Shown: one piece after another, positions 7,714 through 8,505 of the stretch
How positions within the stretch are numbered: position 1 is the first letter of the stretch
Layout of the letters: each line of letters begins with the position of its first letter
DNA from: CAZBZG01 sp964496245
Lineage (GTDB): Bacteria; Planctomycetota; SZUA-567
Direction of reading: 5' to 3'
Length of the DNA: 8,505 bases
NCBI GenBank assembly: GCA_964496245.1
Contig: CAZBZG010000209.1
Location: 1-8,505 of the forward strand
Translations under genes and position numbers: made by a program
Notes under the pieces: model-generated
The model's input: only the letters and a program-made list of their open reading frames with translations
What the model was told of the DNA's origin: nothing
Database searches by the model: none

Positions 7714-8505
7714 CTACACCCCCAGCCGTGCCATGGGCGCGCAGTCGGGCAGAGACGTCTCGCCCATGAGGTCCTCGTCCACCGTATGCGCGAGGCGGCG
7801 GCCGCCGGCCATGGCGCCGACCACGAGCCACGCGCCCGTGGCCATGTCGCCGGCCGCGTATACGCCCGCGACCGACGTGCGCATGCGCTCGTCCACCTGC
7901 ACGTTGCCGCGCGCGTCGTACGCCACCCCGAGTCCGTCGGGCAGGCCCTCGTGGACCGGGTGCACGAACCCGAGCGCCAGGAGGACCAGGTCGGCGTCGA
8001 GCGTGAATGCCGTCTGCGGCACGGGCTCCATCTGCATGCGGCCGGTCTCCGGATCGCGGGTCCAGCCCACCCGATCGCATTCCAGTCCGGTGACGCGTCC
8101 GCCCTCGGTCCGGAAGGCGGTGGTGCGCACGCTCCACTGCCGGTGGCCGCCTTCTTCCTGGGACGAGCTCGTGCGCAGGATCTTCGGATAGAGCGGCCAG
8201 GGCGTCTCCGGGCTCGTCTCGTCCGGCGGCCGGGGCAGGATCTCCAGTTGCTCCACGCTCGCCGCGCCCTGGCGCAGGGCCGTGCCCATGCAGTCGCTGC
8301 CCGTGTCGCCTCCGCCCAGGATGACCACGCGCTTGTCCGTGGCGAGGATCTCTTCGTCCGGCGGCATGGCTTCGCCCGCCACGCGGCGGTTGCTCTGGGC
8401 GAGGAAGTCGAGCGCGAGATGGACGCCCGCGGCGTCGCGTTTGGGTACGTCCAGGTCCCGCGCCACGCTCGAACCCGCGCAGAGAGAGACCGCGTCGAAC
8501 TTCTT
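7714..8505 (-). CDS. gltD: Glutamate synthase small subunit, C-terminal part (5' end beyond window)
   Basis: GltD is the FAD- and Fe-S-containing subunit that takes electrons from NADPH and hands them to GltB, which forms glutamate from glutamine and 2-oxoglutarate. The window holds 263 codons plus the stop, roughly the second half of a protein of about 480 residues. The frame is open through the right edge, starting KKFDAVSLCAGSSVARDLDV. Family signatures are LDFLAQSNRRVAGE, the nucleotide-binding VVILGGGDTGSDC, PRPPDET, the RTSSSQEEG stretch, LDADLVLLALGFVHP, and the C-terminal FAD-binding GVYAAGDMATG. The GTG at 8466 is merely an internal valine codon. A related NAD(P)H-dependent oxidoreductase of the same family is the alternative, but RTSSSQEEGGHRQWSV and the ending fit GltD best. 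gltB would be expected further upstream, outside the window. Confidence 0.93.
   Translation of the reverse strand, partial: KKFDAVSLCAGSSVARDLDVPKRDAAGVHLALDFLAQSNRRVAGEAMPPDEEILATDKRVVILGGGDTGSDCMGTALRQGAASVEQLEILPRPPDETSPETPWPLYPKILRTSSSQEEGGHRQWSVRTTAFRTEGGRVTGLECDRVGWTRDPETGRMQMEPVPQTAFTLDADLVLLALGFVHPVHEGLPDGLGVAYDARGNVQVDERMRTSVAGVYAAGDMATGAWLVVGAMAGGRRLAHTVDEDLMGETSLPDCAPMARLGV

Overview
The window is a GC-rich bacterial chromosome segment in which every supportable gene lies on the minus strand, so it reads from right to left: gltD (5' part beyond the right edge), an uncharacterised 878-residue protein with a KaiC-like N-terminus and a PEP-synthase-type ATP-grasp domain, purF, carA, and carB (3' part beyond the left edge). 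Codons strongly favour G or C at the third position, which is why long open frames also occur on the opposite strand; these are shadows. A run of ten Ns inside carB marks this as a draft, probably metagenomic, assembly.

Region by region: 1-1818 holds the N-terminal 606 codons of carbamoyl-phosphate synthase large subunit. 1811-2917 is carA, overlapping carB by 8 bases. 2918-3182 is a spacer filled mostly by a degenerate inverted pair of CCACAGAG/CACGAAG-type repeats. 3183-4754 is a divergent amidophosphoribosyltransferase with a GTG start and all four expected iron-sulphur cysteines. 4755-4971 is a spacer with a small hairpin and a 12-bp tandem repeat. 4972-7608 is the ATP-grasp protein. 7609-7713 is a spacer almost wholly occupied by a GC-rich multi-hairpin repeat. 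7714-8505 is the C-terminal part of glutamate synthase small subunit.

The common thread is glutamine nitrogen. GltD supplies electrons for glutamate synthesis from glutamine, PurF moves the glutamine amide to PRPP to start purine synthesis, and CarAB moves it to carbamoyl phosphate for pyrimidines and arginine. The ATP-grasp protein is the one member without an obvious place in that scheme. Its degenerate P-loop domain, its ATP-grasp domain without the phosphohistidine and PEP-binding domains of PEP synthase, and its distinctive C-terminal domain make it the most interesting object here.

The taxon cannot be fixed from this sequence. The style of the extragenic repeats and the PurF variant remind me of PVC-group bacteria (Planctomycetes, Verrucomicrobia, Kiritimatiellota); that is recollection and inference, not a search result. 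No mobile element, CRISPR array, tRNA or rRNA was seen, and I found no clear evidence of a wholly new multi-gene system.
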